This document shows, in pieces, positions 43,016-51,841 of a stretch of 64,000 nt of DNA. Every line of letters starts with the position of its first letter. Positions within the stretch are counted from its first letter, which is position 1. The stretch spans positions 43,471 to 107,470 of the forward strand of contig JANQEO010000180.1 of the NCBI GenBank assembly GCA_028278325.1. The letters run 5' to 3'. The position numbers and the translations under genes were made by a program. This DNA is from Candidatus Binatia bacterium. Its GTDB lineage: Bacteria; Desulfobacterota; Binatia; UBA1149; JAJCZL01. Below the pieces are notes generated by a model. It did not search any database and was not told the origin of the DNA. It saw only the letters and a program-made list of their open reading frames with translations.

Positions 43016-43384
43016 ATGGCTATAGGACTACAACTAGCGGAACACATCGATCACTCGGAGCTGTCTTCCAACCCTGGTAACCGTCTGATGTTGGCGGTTC
43101 TGGAGGAGGCTCTGGTCACCTTCCAGCGGGGCGTGAATTCCCCCAAGGCCGAGCGACGTCGACGCTTCTACGAGGTCGACCATTGGGTGGCCAGCCATGA
43201 CACGGATTGGCCGTTCTCCTTCGAGAACATCTGCACGTCGCTCATGATCGACCCCGATTACGTTCGCGCCGGACTCCAGCAGCTCAAAGAGCAAGCCTAC
43301 GAGGAGGGTTGCACGGTGCGCCGCCGCGGGCTGCGGCGGGAAAGGATCTATGCGCGTCGCGGGTGGCGCGGACAGATCAAGTAA
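43016..43384 (+). CDS. Conserved hypothetical protein, possible DNA-binding
   Basis: 122 aa, ATG start. I do not recognise a named family. The middle (RRRRFYEVDHWVASHDTDWPFSFENICTSLMIDPDYVRAGLQQL) looks like a helical domain in which a segment after FSFENIC could form a helix-turn-helix. The C-terminus is strongly basic (RRRGLRRERIYARRGWRGQIK). Similar short proteins occur singly in deltaproteobacterial genomes as far as I recall. A regulatory role is a guess from the basic tail. It stands alone with its own candidate promoter. Confidence 0.6.
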   Translation: MAIGLQLAEHIDHSELSSNPGNRLMLAVLEEALVTFQRGVNSPKAERRRRFYEVDHWVASHDTDWPFSFENICTSLMIDPDYVRAGLQQLKEQAYEEGCTVRRRGLRRERIYARRGWRGQIK

Positions 43385-43458
43385 GCGATTCATACAGGCC
43401 GCAGTTCTTGCCGCCGTCCTTGCTTGCTGAGACTCGACCCCGAAGTTAGGGTCGAGAC

Positions 43459-44340
43459 GTGGCCGCCGAGACTCCAGCCATCGTTACCGTCATCGGTCGC
43501 GACCAAAAGGGAGTGGTGGCGACCGTCTGTACCTACCTCGCCGAGCAGCAGATAAACATAGAGCATATCGACCAGAAGGTGATGGAGGGCCTCTTCATCA
43601 TGACCATGCTGGTCGATCTGCGCGACGTTTCGGTCTCTCTCGATCGCCTCATCCTCGACCTCAAGGAGATGGGGGAGAAACTCAACATGGAGGTGAGCGT
43701 TCGCCTGCATGGTGAGAGGCAGCGCAAGCGGGTGGCGGTTCTCGTCTCGAAGGAGCGTCACTGCCTGGAGGAGATAGCGAAGCGTCAACGGGACGGTAGG
43801 ATACACGCCGACATAGCTGCCGTGCTGTCCAACCACGAAGTGCTCGGGCCTCTGGCCGAGGATTTCGGCCTACCGTTCAGGCACTTCCCGTCAGCGGACA
43901 AGGCGGCCCATATGGACTTCGTCCGCAAGCAGTTGGACGAGATCGAGCCCGACTTGGTGGTTCTTGCGCGCTATATGCAGATCTTGCCGGAGTCGATCGT
44001 ATCCGCGTACTCCTCGAGAATCGTCAATATCCACCCGTCGCTGTTGCCTTATTACCCTGGTGCGAACGCGTACAAACAGGCGTTCGAAGCCGGCGTCAGG
44101 GTGTGCGGGTGCACGGCGCACTTCGTGACCAAGGATTTGGATCAGGGTCCCGTGATCCTGCAGGACGTGTTTCACATCAACGTGGGCGAGGACGGCCTCG
44201 ACGAGATCAAGGCCAAGGGTGCGGAACTGGAAGCTCAGGTGCTCGCCAGAGCGGTAGAGTTGTTTCTCAACGACGAGTTGCTCGTTTCGGGGGAATCCAA
44301 GGTCTTGTTCAAGCCGGGCAAGATCAGTAGCGGCGATTAG
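43459..44340 (+). CDS. purU: Formyltetrahydrofolate deformylase
   Basis: 293 aa, GTG start. The N-terminal ACT domain (VTVIGRDQKGVVATVCTYLAE) precedes a formyltransferase-like domain with NHEVLGPLAEDFGLPFRHFP and LARYMQILPESIV. INIHPSLLPYYPGANAYKQA and the GCTAHFVTKDLDQGPVI block are present. It releases formate from 10-formyl-THF, balancing one-carbon pools. It converges on an ACT-domain gene with a 4-nt overlap at the stops. purN, purM and glyA in the window use the same folate pool. Confidence 0.92.
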   Translation: MAAETPAIVTVIGRDQKGVVATVCTYLAEQQINIEHIDQKVMEGLFIMTMLVDLRDVSVSLDRLILDLKEMGEKLNMEVSVRLHGERQRKRVAVLVSKERHCLEEIAKRQRDGRIHADIAAVLSNHEVLGPLAEDFGLPFRHFPSADKAAHMDFVRKQLDEIEPDLVVLARYMQILPESIVSAYSSRIVNIHPSLLPYYPGANAYKQAFEAGVRVCGCTAHFVTKDLDQGPVILQDVFHINVGEDGLDEIKAKGAELEAQVLARAVELFLNDELLVSGESKVLFKPGKISSGD

Positions 44341-44885
44341 GCCTCGTCGCCGGCCAGAGTCACCTCGACGTCGAGCTGCTCGCCTATGTCGTGCAACTCG
44401 GTGGCGAGATCTTCCGTATCGTCGTCAGCCCCGAGTATCACCCTGAGGTTGAGGGTGTAGACGGGTGTGCCGCTTTGCGGGGCTTCGGACACGAAGCCAC
44501 GCAGATCGTTGATGTCGATGGACCGCGCGGCCAGGCACTTCGCAACCCCCGCGACGATTCCCGCGCGGTCGACGCCCACTGCGGTGATGGTGTAGGGACG
44601 GTCGGAGGTGACGGGTTCGTGCACGGGCGGATCGAGGACCGGTCTAAGGAACACCGTCAGGTTGCGTTCCCACTCGAGTCGCTTGGCCGCTTCCTGGAGG
44701 GAGCCGTCAGGCTTACTGCCGGCGCCGCTGACCAACATCAACACGGCGAACTCGTTGCCGAGGTTGGTCATGCTGGCGTCTTCCAGGTTATAGCCGCACT
44801 CGTAGACGCACTCGCTGAGATCGGCGACTATCCCGGGACGGTCACGCCCGAGCGCTATGATCGCGAACCAATGCCGAGCTGCCAC
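44337..44885 (-). CDS. Two-ACT-domain protein, GcvR-like
   Basis: 182 aa. Two ACT domains occupy residues 5-80 (AIIALGRDRPGIVADLSECVYECGYNLEDASM) and 95-180 (ITAVGVDRAGIVAGVAKCLAARSIDINDL). The layout matches GcvR, the glycine-cleavage repressor accessory protein, which binds an amino acid and modulates a partner regulator. Its position opposite purU, near one-carbon genes, fits glycine or one-carbon control. A partner such as GcvA is not in the window. Confidence 0.8.
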   Translation of the reverse strand: MAARHWFAIIALGRDRPGIVADLSECVYECGYNLEDASMTNLGNEFAVLMLVSGAGSKPDGSLQEAAKRLEWERNLTVFLRPVLDPPVHEPVTSDRPYTITAVGVDRAGIVAGVAKCLAARSIDINDLRGFVSEAPQSGTPVYTLNLRVILGADDDTEDLATELHDIGEQLDVEVTLAGDEA

Positions 44886-44970
44886 GAGTCGATCATATCC
44901 CTCGGGACGCTTCCGTCAATCGCAGGTGATCTCCCGGTCACGGCGGCGACGTGTTAGGGTCGCGCAGCCG

Positions 44971-45705
44971 ATGTCACCTCGATCACATCGCGAAGCAGGC
45001 GGAGCGGGCGAGATCCAGCCCGGGGCCGCGGACAAGAAGGTGTCCGTGATCGTGCCCGCTCTCAACGAAGCCTCTTGCGTATCCGATGCGCTGGATGCCG
45101 CCGCTGAAGCTGACGAGGTCATCCTGGTCGACGGGGGAAGCACCGACTCCACCGTCTCGCTGGCTGTGAGTAAGGCTTTCGTGACGGTGCTGAGTTCACA
45201 GCCGGGCCGGGGGATACAGATGAACCTGGGAGCCAGCCGTGCGAGCGGTGACGTCTTGGTGTTCTGCCACGCCGACACACTGCTGCCCGAGGGGTTTCGA
45301 GCGGACCTCGTTTCCGCCCTCGGCGGTGACCGTCAGTGGGGACGATTCGACGTTCGTTTCGACCGAGGCGGACCCTTGCTCCGCTTGATAGCCTGGTTGA
45401 TCTCCACCCGATCGCGGCTCATGAGGTCGGCGACCGGCGACCAGGCGATATTCGTCGACAAGGAGTTGTTCCGCAGGCTGGGCGGGTTTCGTGAGAGCCG
45501 TCTCTTCGAGGACGTGGAATTGTGCAAACGCATGAAGCGTGAATCGTCGATGGCGGTCCCGAGCACCTACGTGGTGACCTCGTCTCGGCGTTGGCGTTCG
45601 GGTGGAACGATCCGTACATCATTGCTGATGTGGGCCTTGAAGGGCGCTTACCTCATGGGTGTATCGGCCGACCGGCTGGAGCGCTTCTACGCCGACGAGC
45701 GCTGA
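44971..45705 (+). CDS. GT2 glycosyltransferase, TIGR04283-like
   Basis: 244 aa from ATG 44971; the frame is open earlier but that part overlaps the ACT gene antisense. VSVIVPALNEASCVSDAL, LVDGGSTDSTVSLA, GRGIQMNLGASRASGDVLVFCHADTLLP and TGDQAIFVDKELFRRLGGF match the family called rSAM/selenodomain-associated transferase 2. The glycosyl acceptor of that family is unknown. The usual partner genes (TIGR04282 nucleotidyltransferase-like, radical SAM) are not adjacent. It is isolated between convergent genes. Confidence 0.82.
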   Translation: MSPRSHREAGGAGEIQPGAADKKVSVIVPALNEASCVSDALDAAAEADEVILVDGGSTDSTVSLAVSKAFVTVLSSQPGRGIQMNLGASRASGDVLVFCHADTLLPEGFRADLVSALGGDRQWGRFDVRFDRGGPLLRLIAWLISTRSRLMRSATGDQAIFVDKELFRRLGGFRESRLFEDVELCKRMKRESSMAVPSTYVVTSSRRWRSGGTIRTSLLMWALKGAYLMGVSADRLERFYADER

Positions 45706-45718
45706 GAAGTGTTCCCGA

Positions 45719-46384
45719 TCAATCTCGTGGCGGGCTGATCAGCGTTTGCCCGCCGGGGTCGCTGCAACCTCTGACGGTTACCTTCCTTCCTTCGACCTTC
45801 ACTCTGCCCTCGGCGAACAGCTTGATCGCGAACGGATAGATCAGATGCTCCTGGGCGAGGATGCGTGCGCGTAGTGCTTCTTCGCCTTCCCCAGGAATCG
45901 CCGGGACAGCCGCTTGCACCACGATCGGGCCGTGGTCGACCTGGCCGTCGACGATGTGAACCGTCGCGCCGGCGATCCTTACGCCGTACTCGGCAGCCTG
46001 CTTTTGAGCCGCCTCTCCGGTGAAGGCCGGTAACAAGGCCGGGTGTATGTTGAGGACCCTGTCGGGGAAGGCTTCGAGTAGTGTCTTCGTGACGATGCGG
46101 TCAAAGCCTGCCATTACCAACAGGTCTACGCCGTGTTCCATCAGGCAGTCGCGCACCGCCGAATCGAACTCGGCGCGGGTCCGGTAGTTGCCGTGCTCGA
46201 TCACTGCGGTGGGAACGCCGTGGCGTGAGGCTTTCTCGAGCACCGCTGCCTGCGGTCTGTTGCAGACGAGGATGGTTATTTCCGTGTCGAGGTATCCGGA
46301 GGCTATGGCCTCGGCGATCGCCTCGAAATTGCTGCCGGTTCCCGACGCCAAGACTCCCAGACGAAGCTTGCTCACCTCGACCAC
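45719..46384 (-). CDS. purN: Phosphoribosylglycinamide formyltransferase
   Basis: 221 aa, GTG start directly after the purM stop; GTG nine nt later is an alternative. LRLGVLASGTGSNFEAIAEAI binds the substrate phosphate. The catalytic block reads VLNIHPALLPAFTGEAA with the Asn and His residues, and GATVHIVDGQVDHGPIVVQAAVP holds the Asp. It formylates GAR with 10-formyl-THF in purine synthesis. It is the last gene of the comF-methyltransferase-purM-purN minus-strand operon. Confidence 0.93.
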   Translation of the reverse strand: MVEVSKLRLGVLASGTGSNFEAIAEAIASGYLDTEITILVCNRPQAAVLEKASRHGVPTAVIEHGNYRTRAEFDSAVRDCLMEHGVDLLVMAGFDRIVTKTLLEAFPDRVLNIHPALLPAFTGEAAQKQAAEYGVRIAGATVHIVDGQVDHGPIVVQAAVPAIPGEGEEALRARILAQEHLIYPFAIKLFAEGRVKVEGRKVTVRGCSDPGGQTLISPPRD

Positions 46385-47422
46385 CTAGACGTAGCGCACC
46401 CGGCTGCGGCCCTTGGCGATGGAGCCTATCAGTCTGGCGCCGATGCGACGGCGGCGCATGAAGGTGCATACCTCCTCTGCATGCTTGCGCCTCACGATTA
46501 TCACGAATCCTGTGCCGCAGTTGAAGGTCGAAAGCATTTCGCCCTCGCTGACGTCGCCGTGTTTCTCAATATAGTCGAAGATCGGCTGGCTGGGCAGCTC
46601 GCCTTTCTCGATGTTGGCGGACAGCCCCGGCTTGATGACGCGGCCGAGATTGCCAGCCAAGCCTCCTCCCGTTACGTGTGCCATCGCCGAAATCTCGAAG
46701 CGATCGAGAGCGGCCAGCACCGGCTTGACGTAGATGCGGGTAGGCCGCAGCAGCTCCTCGCCCAATGTGGAGGAAGAGCCGGGGAGTTTGCGCGCCAGCG
46801 CTTGCCTGTTCGACAGATCCACAACGCGTCTGACCAGGCTGTAGCCGTTACTGTGCAGACCGTGTGACTCGAGTCCGACCACGGCGTCACCGGAACGGAC
46901 CCGCCGGCCGTCGATCAGCTTATCTTGATCGCATATCCCGACCGCGAAGCCGGCGAGATCGTAGGCGCCGTCGGGATAGAATCCCGGCATCTCGGCGGTT
47001 TCGCCACCGACCAGGCTCATGCCGGCCTGCCGGCATCCCTCGGCGATGCCCTCGACGACCGATGCGACGTCCACTGTTTCGAGGCTGCCGACGGCGACGT
47101 AGTCCAGGAAGAAGAGGGGTCGAGCCCCCGTGGTCAGGAGGTCGTTGACGTTCATCGCCACGAGGTCGATTCCCACCGTGTTGTGACGACCAATGGCCTG
47201 GGCGACTGCGAGTTTGGTGCCGACTCCATCGGCTGAGGACACGAGAAGCGGCTTTGTGTATCCCTTTGGAATACGTACGGCGGCGGCGAAGGGGCCGATG
47301 CCCGACATCACGTCGGCGGTCAGAGTGGACGCGGCGAGCTTCTTGACGCGGGAGACGAGGCGGTCGGCTCGGCGTATGTCGACGCCGGCTTCTGCGTAGG
47401 TAAGTGAGCGCCGCTTCGCCAC
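46385..47422 (-). CDS. purM: Phosphoribosylformylglycinamidine cyclo-ligase
   Basis: 345 aa, start near 47422. TYAEAGVDIRRADRLVSRVK and GIGPFAAAVRIPKGYTKPLLVSSADGVGTKL form the N-terminal ATP/substrate part. VGGETAEMPGFYPDGAYDLAGFAVG and AHVTGGGLAGNLGRV are signature motifs of the AIR synthase fold. It makes AIR from FGAM using ATP. It is adjacent to purN with zero spacing, a common order. Confidence 0.96.
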   Translation of the reverse strand: MAKRRSLTYAEAGVDIRRADRLVSRVKKLAASTLTADVMSGIGPFAAAVRIPKGYTKPLLVSSADGVGTKLAVAQAIGRHNTVGIDLVAMNVNDLLTTGARPLFFLDYVAVGSLETVDVASVVEGIAEGCRQAGMSLVGGETAEMPGFYPDGAYDLAGFAVGICDQDKLIDGRRVRSGDAVVGLESHGLHSNGYSLVRRVVDLSNRQALARKLPGSSSTLGEELLRPTRIYVKPVLAALDRFEISAMAHVTGGGLAGNLGRVIKPGLSANIEKGELPSQPIFDYIEKHGDVSEGEMLSTFNCGTGFVIIVRRKHAEEVCTFMRRRRIGARLIGSIAKGRSRVRYV

Positions 47423-47453
47423 CTATTGCGAGTAGCCAAGCGTTTTTGGGATG

Positions 47454-48005
47454 TCAAAGGCGCGCGGGTTTACGCGCAAGTATGGCTGCGCGGTCGTTTT
47501 CTTCAGAGCCGATGATGTCCCAGCCGGCGAACACTTCCGCGAGTTCTCCCGGTTCGAGGCGGTAAGCAGGATTGCTGGGCCCCGCGCGACCGGCCCCTTC
47601 GTGTCCAATGGAGAAGGTGTCGATGAGGGCCAAGCCCGCGGGCCGTAGTGAGTCCTTTATGAACGGAAAGAGCGAGCGATCGAGGAAGTCGCACTGAACG
47701 ACGAGGTCGAAGCACGACGGAGCAAAGCACCACTCGTCGAAGTCGCACTGCAGGGGAAAGACCGGGCTGGTCGTCCCAGCTACGTCGGCGTGCAGCCAGG
47801 CCAAGGCCCGGCGCGAAATGTCGGCTGCGATCACGGTGTACCCGAGAGACGTCAGTGAGGATGCGTTGCGCCCCTGGCCACAGGCAAGGTCGAGGGCCAG
47901 GGAACCAGGGAGCACCTGACTCAGCCATGTGAGGCTGGAGCTCGGCGATCGGTCCAGTCGGCTGTTGTGCTTGTCCTCCCATTTCAACAGGTCGGAGCGA
48001 GCCAT
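47454..48005 (-). CDS. Class I SAM-dependent methyltransferase (TehB-like)
   Basis: 183 aa, ATG start. LALDLACGQGRNASSLTSLGYTVIAADIS is the SAM-binding motif I (DLACGxGRN), with the acidic end of strand 2 in AADIS. FDLVVQCDFLDRSLFPFIKDSLRPAGLALID corresponds to motifs II and III. The compact size and N-terminal KWEDKHNSR resemble TehB/YbaJ-like detoxifying or small-molecule methyltransferases. The substrate is unknown. It is cotranscribed with comF (12 nt apart) and purM (31 nt). Confidence 0.85.
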   Translation of the reverse strand: MARSDLLKWEDKHNSRLDRSPSSSLTWLSQVLPGSLALDLACGQGRNASSLTSLGYTVIAADISRRALAWLHADVAGTTSPVFPLQCDFDEWCFAPSCFDLVVQCDFLDRSLFPFIKDSLRPAGLALIDTFSIGHEGAGRAGPSNPAYRLEPGELAEVFAGWDIIGSEENDRAAILARKPARL

Positions 48006-48017
48006 GACTCCACCCGG

Positions 48018-48716
48018 TTATACGAGCGTGGCAGCCATTAGAAGGACGTAGAGGTCGACGTGCTGAACTCCGGCATCCAAGAGCGCTTGCGCTGCAGCGG
48101 TGGATGTCGCGCCACTCGTGTATACGTCGTCTATGAGCAATACGTGTCGGTAGGGATGTGCGCTGCTGGGTGATTTGAACGTCCCCGCCAGCGAGACGCG
48201 GACCTCGGTCGGGGACAGAGCCTGCGGCGGCGTGTCGCGGGTGCGCGACAGGGCGAACCGGTCATAACGGCAGCCCAGGGCCCGGGCGCATCGTCGGGCC
48301 AACCACGCCGACTGATTGTAGCCACGGCGGCGCAGTCTGCGAGGGTGCAAAGGCACCGCCACGGTTGCCGCGAAGTCCTCGTCAAGTTCTCCCACGGCCG
48401 AGGCCATGAGCTTGCATAGCCGTCGACCCGCATGTCGGTGGTTGCCGTACTTGAACGACATCAACGCCTCGGCCAACGGGGACGGCGATGCATGCCTGGT
48501 CGCATACCTCGCGAGAAAGCGAACGCTGCCGAGCGGGCCGCATGTGCCCCGCGGGAGGCGGCGCAGCTTGACTGTTCCGGCCGGCACGCCGCTGGCCCGC
48601 TCGCAGACCCCGCACAGGGGGGTCCGTGCGGGGCGGGTACAGCACAGGCAGCCGTAAAGAGGCTCGAGCGCCGAGGCGAGGAGGTCCGTGACCTGGAAGG
48701 GTACGGCGGTGCGCAT
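48018..48716 (-). CDS. comF: ComF family phosphoribosyltransferase-like protein
   Basis: 232 aa from ATG 48716. A GTG at 48761 is in frame but lacks a ribosome site and would lengthen the usual N-terminus. The N-terminal zinc site shows CLCCTRP and LCGVC. YNQSAWLARRCARALG and the PRPP motif VLLIDDVYTSGATSTAAAQ define the phosphoribosyltransferase fold. ComF proteins are tied to DNA uptake in competent bacteria, but orthologues are widespread where competence is unproven. No other com genes are in the window. Confidence 0.88.
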   Translation of the reverse strand: MRTAVPFQVTDLLASALEPLYGCLCCTRPARTPLCGVCERASGVPAGTVKLRRLPRGTCGPLGSVRFLARYATRHASPSPLAEALMSFKYGNHRHAGRRLCKLMASAVGELDEDFAATVAVPLHPRRLRRRGYNQSAWLARRCARALGCRYDRFALSRTRDTPPQALSPTEVRVSLAGTFKSPSSAHPYRHVLLIDDVYTSGATSTAAAQALLDAGVQHVDLYVLLMAATLV

Positions 48717-48796
48717 TTCCGGCAGTGAGGCCAATACGCACCCTTCGCCGCAATTCCACACAACTAATATTACGTATAACGGATCAAAACCTCAGT

Positions 48797-48825
48797 TTGT
48801 TGACGGCGTTACGGATTTGTAATAG
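48797..48825 (+). promoter_or_regulatory. Candidate promoter of the cytochrome bc operon
   Basis: TTGTTG (48797-48802), a 17-nt spacer and TAATAG (48820-48825) lie about 50 nt before the first gene of the operon. The surrounding 48760-48830 stretch is unusually AT-rich for this genome, which supports a promoter zone between the divergent comF and bc operons. Confidence 0.4.
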
Positions 48826-48875
48826 CGGTAGCCGGCGAATCAGCGGCTGCATGCACCGCTGGGGACCGCGCTCTC

Positions 48876-49346
48876 GTGGCGGTAGAACTTGACGGAAAGG
48901 GAGGGCCGCTTAGCGAAGCCGATTCGGAAGTAGCAGACCATGAGGAGGCAGTCGGTTCGGCCGAAGCTTCGTTGGAAGCGCTGGCCGAGGAGATGTCCGA
49001 CGTCATTAGCGGATGTCCGGACGAAGAGCGTGAAGCGCTTCACGACTACGCCGTCAGCTTGGTCCGGGACGCTCTTCCTGTAGCCGCGGACCGCTCCTTC
49101 GAAACTCCGACCGCGGGGGCCGCCGACGGTTCTCGTAGCGGGCGAGGGGGGTCCGGGGCCCAAGCGCTCGGATACGGCATCCTTCTCATGCCGGTGGGCT
49201 TCTTCCTGTTCTGGATATTTCCCTTCATCGGCGTGATGCTGTTCGTCTCCGGCGCGCTCATGGCAGCCTGGGGGCTGTTGGCGTCGCTGCTCGCAAGGGT
49301 CAAACCCCAGGCAGTCGAGGCTGCGGACATAGACGAGGTCGGCTAG
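48876..49346 (+). CDS. Membrane protein leading the cytochrome bc operon
   Basis: 156 aa, GTG start. An acidic N-terminal half of about 75 residues (SEADSEVADHEEAV, EALAEEMSDVIS) is followed by two membrane helices, GYGILLMPVGFFLFWIF and IGVMLFVSGALMAAWGLL. I do not recognise the family. It stands 37 nt ahead of the Rieske gene, so it may be an accessory or assembly subunit of the quinol oxidase. That is inferred from position only. Confidence 0.7.
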   Translation: MAVELDGKGGPLSEADSEVADHEEAVGSAEASLEALAEEMSDVISGCPDEEREALHDYAVSLVRDALPVAADRSFETPTAGAADGSRSGRGGSGAQALGYGILLMPVGFFLFWIFPFIGVMLFVSGALMAAWGLLASLLARVKPQAVEAADIDEVG

Positions 49347-49383
49347 AGAGTTCGGAGAGCGAACCGACCCGGTCGGACAAGAC

Positions 49384-49983
49384 ATGGCCAAGGACAAACA
49401 AGAGTTTACCAAGGAAGAAGCCGACGCTCTTCATTCCAGGCGGCGCGAGGAGCAAGCTGTCGAAGCCGGTCGGCGTAAGAAGCAGAAGGCGCAGATGGCG
49501 GGCGTGTGGTCACGGCGCGATTTTTTCGGACGTCTGGGATGGGTCGGGTTCGGAGTATTCTCCCTCGCCACCCTGTTGGCCGCCGTCAGGTCGGCCTTCC
49601 CGCGCGTTCTCTTCAAGCCGGACACGAGCTTCAAGGCGGGATGGATCGACGACTTCGCGATCGGTGAAGTCAGCGAGAAGTTCAAGAAGGACTACAGGAT
49701 ATGGGTGGTCCGCTCCGAGGACGGCGTCTACGCCCTATACGCCAAGTGCACCCACTTGGGTTGCACACCCCGCTGGCTCGCGTCGGAGAACAAGTTCAAA
49801 TGCCCCTGTCACGGCAGCGGTTTCTATCCGACGGGCGTGCACTTCGAGGGGCCGGCACCCCGTCCGCTGGAGAGAGTTCGCGTCGCCCGTGCCGACGACG
49901 GTCAGTTGCTGATCGACGTCGGTGTCAAGTACCGCCAGGAAAAGGGTGATTGGGAAAAACCGGGCGCGTTCCTGCGCGTCTGA
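49384..49983 (+). CDS. Rieske iron-sulfur subunit of a cytochrome bc complex
   Basis: 199 aa, ATG start. After a charged N-terminus, SRRDFFGRLGWVGFGVFSLATLLAAV forms a Tat-type signal with a retained membrane anchor. The 2Fe-2S motifs are CTHLGC and CPCHGSGFYPTG (Cys/His pairs). The cluster domain accepts an electron from quinol at the periplasmic Qo site and passes it to cytochrome c. It is the first redox subunit of the operon. Confidence 0.94.
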   Translation: MAKDKQEFTKEEADALHSRRREEQAVEAGRRKKQKAQMAGVWSRRDFFGRLGWVGFGVFSLATLLAAVRSAFPRVLFKPDTSFKAGWIDDFAIGEVSEKFKKDYRIWVVRSEDGVYALYAKCTHLGCTPRWLASENKFKCPCHGSGFYPTGVHFEGPAPRPLERVRVARADDGQLLIDVGVKYRQEKGDWEKPGAFLRV

Positions 49984-50013
49984 CCTGCACAAGCTTCGGA
50001 GCCAAGCATCACG

Positions 50014-50784
50014 ATGACTCGATGGGAAGAGATTAAGCAGCAGATAGTCGAAAGCCAGGTTTGGCAGTCGATGTTCAGGCACGGCTACGATGATACGCCG
50101 CGCAACCGCGTCCTGATGGTGTCGGGCAACGTGTGGCTGCACTTGCACCCGTCGAAGGTGCGCAGGCACGGGGTACGTCTGAAGTTCACGTGGTGCATGG
50201 GGGGGATTACCTTCCTCATGTTCCTGATTACGATCGTGACCGGCGTGTATCTGATGTTCTACTACCGCCCCGTTGCCGAGTACGCGTACGCGGACATGAA
50301 GTATCTCGAGTTCGACATGCCGTTCGGGATGATCATGCGCAACATGCATCGTTGGGCCGCTCACGCGATGGTGATCGCGGTTTGGCTGCACATGTTCCGG
50401 GTGTTCATGACGGGCTCGTACAAGCCTCCTCGCGAGTTCAACTGGGTCGTCGGCGTCATCCTGCTGGTGCTCACGTTGCTGCTGAGCTTCACGGGCTACT
50501 TGCTGCCCTGGGATCAGCTGTCCATCTGGGCGGTGACGGTCGGCTCCAACATGGGTAGGGCGACGCCGATCCTCGGCCATGAGGGACCCTTCGCGGAGTT
50601 CGCCGGGGTCAACGACGTATATGACGCCCGAGCCCTGTTGTTCGGAGGAGGGGAGATCGGCCCGCACACTCTCCTTCGCTTCTACATTCTTCACTGCGTG
50701 TTCATACCGCTGGTGACGACGCTGTTCCTGATCGTCCACTTCTGGCGGATCCGGCGAGACGGCTTGTCCGGCCCGGCTCTCTGA
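50014..50784 (+). CDS. Cytochrome b, N-terminal (b6-like) subunit
   Basis: 256 aa, ATG start. Four membrane helices are visible. Heme-binding histidines lie in NMHRWAAHAMVIAVWLHMF and RFYILHCVFIPLVTTLFLIVHFW, two per heme. GSYKPPREFNWVVG is the conserved loop after helix B, and GYLLPWDQLS belongs to the Qo region. The short length (the C-terminal part is a separate gene) is the b6f-like, split layout seen in Gram-positive and deltaproteobacterial complexes. Confidence 0.94.
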   Translation: MTRWEEIKQQIVESQVWQSMFRHGYDDTPRNRVLMVSGNVWLHLHPSKVRRHGVRLKFTWCMGGITFLMFLITIVTGVYLMFYYRPVAEYAYADMKYLEFDMPFGMIMRNMHRWAAHAMVIAVWLHMFRVFMTGSYKPPREFNWVVGVILLVLTLLLSFTGYLLPWDQLSIWAVTVGSNMGRATPILGHEGPFAEFAGVNDVYDARALLFGGGEIGPHTLLRFYILHCVFIPLVTTLFLIVHFWRIRRDGLSGPAL

Positions 50785-50802
50785 GCCAATAGACGAACGG
50801 AT

Positions 50803-51645
50803 ATGGCGGCACCAAACGAACCCAAAGACCTGAGCGAAGTCGGTAAAGCGCCCGCGGACGTACGCGAGGCCAAGCGGACCGAGAACACCCTGCGCAGGGC
50901 CAAGGGCCCGGGCGACGACAAGATCCATACTTGGCCTCACCTGGTGAGGGCGGAGTTCCTGTGCGCGCTTCTCGTGGTTGCCGGCATGATCCTGTGGTCG
51001 GTCCTGGTCGACGCACCCTTGGAAGAGCCGGCCGCACCGACGCGTACGCCCAATCCTTCCAAGGCGCCATGGTATTTCCTCGGCCTTCAGGAGATTCTGG
51101 TGTACTTCGATCCATGGCACGCCGGTGTCGTGCTGCCGACCTTCATCATCATCGGGTTGATGGTGCTTCCCTTCATCGACACCAATCCCAACGGCAACGG
51201 GTACTACACCTACGCCGAGAGGAAGTACGAAATCTGGACCTTCTTCCTGGGTTTCCACGTTCTCTGGATCCTTCTGATCGTGATCGGCACTTTCATACGC
51301 GGCCCCGGCTGGAACTGGTTCTGGCCTTGGGAGCCTTGGGACAGCCACAAGGTGGTTGCTCTGACAAGCGTGGACCTGCCCTACATGGTCGGCTTGCGGG
51401 ACTACTGGTTGTCGGCAGCCTTCGGGCTGGCCGTGTCGGTCGCTTACTTCGTGGTTGGAACCGCCTTGATGCACATGTGGATCGTCCGGCTGAAGGGCCG
51501 CGACTTCATGCTGCAGTGGGGAGCCGTGCGCTTCGGACTGACGAGCTTCCTGTTCCTCAACATGGTGGCCTTGGTGGTCAAACTGGTGATGCGCGTGGGC
51601 TTCAATGTGAAGTACATCATGGTGACACCGTGGATAAACATCTGA
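50803..51645 (+). CDS. Cytochrome b, C-terminal (subunit IV-like) subunit
   Basis: 280 aa, ATG start. A soluble N-terminal stretch of about 45 residues precedes membrane helices. The Qo motif is NPSKAPWYFLGLQEIL, with APWY where ubiquinol enzymes have PEWY, as expected for menaquinol-oxidising complexes. VLPTFIIIGLMVLPFIDTNPNGNGYYTYAERK follows. The protein is longer than a b6f subunit IV and carries extra C-terminal helices (to residue 280). It pairs with the preceding b6-like gene. Confidence 0.92.
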   Translation: MAAPNEPKDLSEVGKAPADVREAKRTENTLRRAKGPGDDKIHTWPHLVRAEFLCALLVVAGMILWSVLVDAPLEEPAAPTRTPNPSKAPWYFLGLQEILVYFDPWHAGVVLPTFIIIGLMVLPFIDTNPNGNGYYTYAERKYEIWTFFLGFHVLWILLIVIGTFIRGPGWNWFWPWEPWDSHKVVALTSVDLPYMVGLRDYWLSAAFGLAVSVAYFVVGTALMHMWIVRLKGRDFMLQWGAVRFGLTSFLFLNMVALVVKLVMRVGFNVKYIMVTPWINI

Positions 51646-51651
51646 CGGTCG

Positions 51652-51822
51652 GTGGCGTTCTACATCGCAAAGGGTTTGCAGCTGGCGGGGCTGATCGGGG
51701 TCGGCGGGGCCCTGTTCGCCGGGCTGACGGCAGGCGTCAGTCTCACGCGCGAACTCATGCTGGCCGGCGTCGGGATGGGTCTGTTCTATGCCGGCCGCTT
51801 GCTGGAGCCGTCGGGCAGTTGA
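51652..51822 (+). CDS. 56-aa two-helix membrane microprotein in the bc operon
   Basis: 56 residues from GTG 51652, 6 nt after the cytochrome b stop. It consists of two hydrophobic stretches, AGLIGVGGALFAGLTAGV and LMLAGVGMGLFYAGRLL, with a charged SLTRE turn, so a helical hairpin. Coding spans the whole gap between cytochrome b and the octaheme cytochrome. Small subunits of this kind stabilise other quinol oxidases (PetG, PetL, CydX); whether this one does is inference from position and topology. Confidence 0.65.
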   Translation: MAFYIAKGLQLAGLIGVGGALFAGLTAGVSLTRELMLAGVGMGLFYAGRLLEPSGS

Positions 51823-51841
51823 TTACGGGGACGTAGAGGAC

